The notes under the pieces: generated by a model
The model's input: the letters and a program-made list of their open reading frames with translations, nothing else
Database searches by the model: none
Told to the model about the DNA's origin: nothing
From: Clostridiales bacterium
Lineage (GTDB): Bacteria; Bacillota; Clostridia; WRLR01
Direction: 5' to 3'
Length of the DNA: 6,782 nucleotides
Assembly: GCA_031263625.1 (NCBI GenBank)
Contig: JAISFK010000407.1
Location: 1-6,782 of the forward strand
In this document: positions 4,193 to 6,782 of the stretch, one piece after another
Layout of the letters: the number at the start of each line of letters is the position of its first letter
Position numbering within the stretch: the stretch's first letter is position 1
Position numbers and translations under genes: made by a program

Positions 4193-6667
4193 ATGGGATT
4201 TTTGGGATTCAGCGGGCACAGGCGATTCAGGAGGGTCAGCGCGCGGGCGCTGTACCTGCTTTCGCCGTTCGCCGTCGCGCTGGTCGCCTGCTCAGTCGTC
4301 GGCATTCTCCTGTACATGAGCGCCATATCCGCGCTGGAGCGGCAGGAGCGGGCCCAGGTGCAGGAGAAGGTGGGCGCCCTGGCGGAGAATATCGGGCGGC
4401 AGCACGAGAGCATGAGGGCGGCCGCCGCGCAGATTGGCGTGAACCCGCTGTACCGGCGCGGCGGCTTGAGGCCGGGCGCGTTCAACGACATCAAGTTGCT
4501 GAAGGACTTTGCGAGGTACGGCGGCAATTCGCCGATCGCCCCGGCGCCCGTCCTGATTTATGGCGGCGAGGAGCGGGTGTACCGCTCCTCCGGCTCGGCG
4601 AGCAGCTTCGCGTTCTATGTCGCGGCGGCCGCGTTCGGCGAGGACGAGCGCTGGCTGCGCGAAGCGCTGCAGCCAAAGGGCGCCTTTGCGGCGATCCCCG
4701 TGACGGCGGGCGGGGAGAGCGCGGCGATATTTGCCTACCCCGTGTTCACGAAGGGGCGCGGCGACCCCAGCGGCCACGCGACGCTGGCCTTTCTCGTGTC
4801 GCCTGCGGCGCTGCGGGGGCAGATCCGCACGCTGGTCGGCGAGCTGGACGGGCGCGTTGACATCTATTGGAACGGGAGCCGCCTGATGACCCCGCAGGAC
4901 AGCCTGGGCGGCGCCGACGCCGGCGCCGCAGAGCGGCAGGGCGGGGGCGGGAACGATGGGGGCGCGGCGCAGCTGCAGGCCGAGCCCCTTAGCGCGGAGC
5001 TCAATTATGTTGCGCAGCCGTTGCCGGGCGAGTATGCGAAGTACGCGCAGTACGCCGCCGATTCGCCGGGCGGCGGCTTCCGCGTCGTGTACACGGCGCC
5101 GCCGGGCCACCCGCTCGGCAACGGTGGCGGCGCCGGCGGCGACCGCTTTCGCTTTGTCAACATAGCCTACTTGGCGGTCGTCGTCCTGTTTGTGCTGGCG
5201 CTCGCCGCCGCCGTTGGCTACCGCGCCTACCGACCCATACGCCAGCTGGCGCAGAGCTGCGAAAAGGCCAAGGCAGGGGCAACAGATGGGGCTGGGGGTG
5301 GGGGTGGGGTGATAGCTGGAACTGAGACTGGAACTGGAACTGGAATTGGAACAATGGCTGGAGCACGGGCAGAGGCCAAGCCTGGCGGCGGCAGGGATTT
5401 TGGCGAGGTCGGCGAGGTCGAGAGCGTCGCGCTCTTTCTGGACAGCCTCCTGACCGAGAAACAGCACGCGGAGGACGATCTGCGCCGACAGTACGCGCTG
5501 ATCAAAAAGCAGATTCTCAAACTGTTGCTGGCGGGCGACCGCCTCTATTTGAAGCTCGTGCGCGAGCCATTCATGGGCATTTGCCTGCCCGGCCCCTGGT
5601 ACATGGCCGCGGCGGTGGAGGCGGCGCCCCTGCCCGACGCCGAGGCGGGCGAGCTGGCCGCTTGCGTCGAAGGGCTCTCGGATGGCGAGCTGAGGCTTTA
5701 CTTTGTTGAAGCGAGCGTTCCGGGGCGCTTCGCGATCCTAGCCAGCCTGCCCAGCGAGGACATGGCCGGCGAGGCGCTGGACAATGCGCGGGCGCTGCTC
5801 GCGGAGATCGTTTCCTGCCGCGTCGGCGCGTCCCAGCCGTTCGCCGACATCGAGAAGATGTCGGAGGCGTTCTCGCAGGCGCTGGCGAAGTGCGCGAGCG
5901 CGGGCGTCGGCGCGGACAGGCGCGCGGGCGAGCTGTTCTGGTATGACGCGGCCATGGCGGATGGCATCGTTTCCGCAATCGAGGCCATGGACTGCAAAGC
6001 CGCCATGGAGGGCTTTGAGGCGTTTATGGACGCTGCCGCCCATGGTTCGCGGCACGTTTCCTACGAGCGGTACAGCTGCATGAGGCTGCTGGAGGCGATA
6101 GAGAGCGGCGCGGGCGCCGGAAACGATGGCCGCCAGGGGGCGGCGCTGGACTACGCGCTCATGGATCGCATCGCGGCGTCCAGGGACAGGCTGGAGATGC
6201 GGCAGAGCTTCACGACGCTGCTTTTCAGGCTCTGCGGGGCGGAGGCCGCCGACGTGGAGGCGCAGCCTGGCTGCGCGGGGGGCGGGAGCGCGGAGCCGGG
6301 CGGGCACGGCGGGAAGGCGAGAGTGCGAACCGAAAAATTCCTAGCATATATTTCCGAGAATTACATGGACAAGGACATGAGCCTGGAAAAATTCGCCGAG
6401 CATTTCGGCTATTCCAACCGGTTCGTCAGCAGGATCATAAAGAACGAAACCGGCCGCTCGTACAAGGACTACCTGATCGAGCTGCGCATACAGAAGGCGC
6501 GGGAACTGCTTTCGGAGGACGGGATCACCGTGACGGAGGTCTGCGACCAGGTGGGCTTTGCGTATTTGCCCCACTTTATTCAGACATTCCGCAGGATCAC
6601 GGGCTTCACGCCCGGCAAATACGCCGAAAGCGCGCTGGAGCAGGCGCAGGCGGCGGCCGGGCAATAG
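4193..6667 (+). CDS. Membrane-anchored AraC-family sensor/regulator, YtdP/YesS-like
   Basis: One-component transmembrane regulator of 824 residues, somewhat longer than B. subtilis relatives (about 760-770). Order: a basic N-terminus; membrane segment 1 at about 19-42; an extracellular region of about 43-320, presumably the sensor; membrane segment 2 at about 322-345; then YRPIRQL, as in the HAMP-like start of this family. An insert of about 362-400 (Gly-rich, then a Thr-Gly repeat) follows. Next come a helical stretch (about 403-449, ending KKQILKLLLAGD), a middle domain to about 690, a Gly-rich linker at 692-707 and the AraC DNA-binding domain at 711-815. Helix-turn-helix 1 is about 730-750 (SLEKFAEHFGYSNRFVSRIIK), helix-turn-helix 2 about 778-801, closing with the signature TGFTPGKY. 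SD is AGGTGG at 4184-4189. No terminator separates it from the binding-protein gene, so it is probably co-transcribed and probably controls this operon. The extra length comes from several Gly-rich insertions. Confidence 0.94.
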   Translation: MGFLGFSGHRRFRRVSARALYLLSPFAVALVACSVVGILLYMSAISALERQERAQVQEKVGALAENIGRQHESMRAAAAQIGVNPLYRRGGLRPGAFNDIKLLKDFARYGGNSPIAPAPVLIYGGEERVYRSSGSASSFAFYVAAAAFGEDERWLREALQPKGAFAAIPVTAGGESAAIFAYPVFTKGRGDPSGHATLAFLVSPAALRGQIRTLVGELDGRVDIYWNGSRLMTPQDSLGGADAGAAERQGGGGNDGGAAQLQAEPLSAELNYVAQPLPGEYAKYAQYAADSPGGGFRVVYTAPPGHPLGNGGGAGGDRFRFVNIAYLAVVVLFVLALAAAVGYRAYRPIRQLAQSCEKAKAGATDGAGGGGGVIAGTETGTGTGIGTMAGARAEAKPGGGRDFGEVGEVESVALFLDSLLTEKQHAEDDLRRQYALIKKQILKLLLAGDRLYLKLVREPFMGICLPGPWYMAAAVEAAPLPDAEAGELAACVEGLSDGELRLYFVEASVPGRFAILASLPSEDMAGEALDNARALLAEIVSCRVGASQPFADIEKMSEAFSQALAKCASAGVGADRRAGELFWYDAAMADGIVSAIEAMDCKAAMEGFEAFMDAAAHGSRHVSYERYSCMRLLEAIESGAGAGNDGRQGAALDYALMDRIAASRDRLEMRQSFTTLLFRLCGAEAADVEAQPGCAGGGSAEPGGHGGKARVRTEKFLAYISENYMDKDMSLEKFAEHFGYSNRFVSRIIKNETGRSYKDYLIELRIQKARELLSEDGITVTEVCDQVGFAYLPHFIQTFRRITGFTPGKYAESALEQAQAAAGQ
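5288..5309 (+). other. Canonical G-quadruplex motif in the coding strand
   Basis: Four G runs of 4, 5, 5 and 4 bases are separated by loops of CT, T and T. This is an unusually compact match to the G3+N1-7 pattern, with G4+ runs and 1-2 nt loops, a class that forms very stable parallel quadruplexes in vitro. It encodes residues 366-372 (GAGGGGG) of the regulator, and being on the coding strand it would also be present in the mRNA. Whether it folds in the cell is not known. Confidence 0.75.
5315..5374 (+). repeat. Hexanucleotide tandem repeat (ACTGGA-type) inside the regulator gene
   Basis: Ten in-frame hexamers: GCTGGA, ACTGAG, three copies of ACTGGA, ATTGGA, ACAATG, GCTGGA, GCACGG and GCAGAG. 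They encode residues 375-394, a run of Thr/Ala/Ile alternating with Gly. Codons ACT, GCT and GGA are used here, whereas the rest of the gene prefers ACG, GCG/GCC and GGC, so the tract looks inserted or recently expanded. Length changes by whole units would keep the frame. Confidence 0.85.
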
Positions 6668-6700
6668 ATTGACAATGGAATAACTGGAGGAAAAATCGAC

Positions 6701-6782
6701 ATGAGCGGATGCAACAGCCGCGACAGCCGCGACATTCCTGTTGCGGCGCCGGAAGAAACCGGCGTGCCGTCCGGCGCGATTC
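6701..6782 (+). CDS. Start of a probable beta-lactamase-family serine hydrolase, cut by the window end
   Basis: Only 27 codons are visible. The start is well supported by GGAGGA at 6686-6691 with a 9-nt spacer, 33 nt after the regulator's stop and with no terminator between, so the operon continues. Residues 17-27 read PEETGVPSGAI, resembling the PEE-x-GI-x-S-x-AI opening common in class C beta-lactamase-like serine hydrolases. No signal peptide is visible, so a cytoplasmic enzyme is more likely. The SxxK and YxN motifs that would prove the family lie beyond the window. Residues 6-11 (SRDSRD) come from a tandem 9-bp duplication. The product assignment is a guess from a short motif; the gene itself is likely. 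Confidence 0.55.
   Translation, partial: MSGCNSRDSRDIPVAAPEETGVPSGAI

Noticed and set aside
3163..4527. Long antisense open frame of 454 codons
   Set aside because: It lies opposite the binding protein and the regulator start, has Arg/His/Val-rich shadow composition and no recognisable domain; long antisense frames are expected in GC-rich genes.
4292..5467. Antisense open frame of 391 codons
   Set aside because: Shadow of the regulator gene with Arg/Ala/Gln-rich composition and no motif.

Overview
The window carries most of one operon on the + strand: two CUT1-type permeases, a sugar-type lipoprotein binding protein, a membrane-anchored AraC-family regulator, and the first 27 codons of a fifth gene that looks like a beta-lactamase-family serine hydrolase. 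The layout matches the LplB / LplC (YtcP-like) / LplA (YtcQ-like) / YtdP-YesS-like clusters of Bacillota. Base composition is GC-rich (about 60% by eye) and Shine-Dalgarno sites are strong. ATA and AGG codons are used freely despite the GC content. Together this suggests a GC-rich member of Paenibacillaceae or a GC-rich clostridial lineage; the sequence alone does not decide.

Region by region: 1-150 is a control region. It opens with a perfect 26-bp palindrome (5-30), and a degenerate copy matching it at 21 of 26 positions lies at 109-134, just before the first ribosome binding site. The two centres are 104 bp apart, close to ten helical turns, as expected for an operator pair. 151-1353 is the first permease, with an unusual N-terminal extension of about 95 residues made of alternating small-hydrophobic and Gly/Ser residues, like silk. 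1347-2273 is the second permease, overlapping the first by 7 nt. 2274-2373 is a 100-nt gap with a 16-bp tandem repeat, a bulged hairpin and a strong SD. 2374-4161 is the binding lipoprotein. 4193-6667 is the sensor/regulator: two membrane segments flank an extracellular region, followed by a cytoplasmic part ending in an AraC-type double helix-turn-helix. Right after its second membrane segment it carries a G-quadruplex-type G tract and a hexanucleotide repeat. 6701-6782 is the start of the next gene.

How the genes should work together (family knowledge plus inference): the lipoprotein captures an oligosaccharide or sugar derivative outside the cell, the two permeases form the channel, and an ATPase encoded elsewhere (MsmX-type in Bacillota) energises it. 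The regulator senses a ligand or transporter state outside the membrane and controls transcription through its C-terminal domain. The substrate cannot be read from the sequence.

The most unusual signals are the paired palindromes and the in-frame six-base repeats (pattern RYN-RGN). The repeats have expanded in two different genes of the same operon, once at the cytoplasmic N-terminus of a permease and once in the juxtamembrane signalling linker of the regulator, where they sit directly behind the G4 motif. No wholly new system is proven here.
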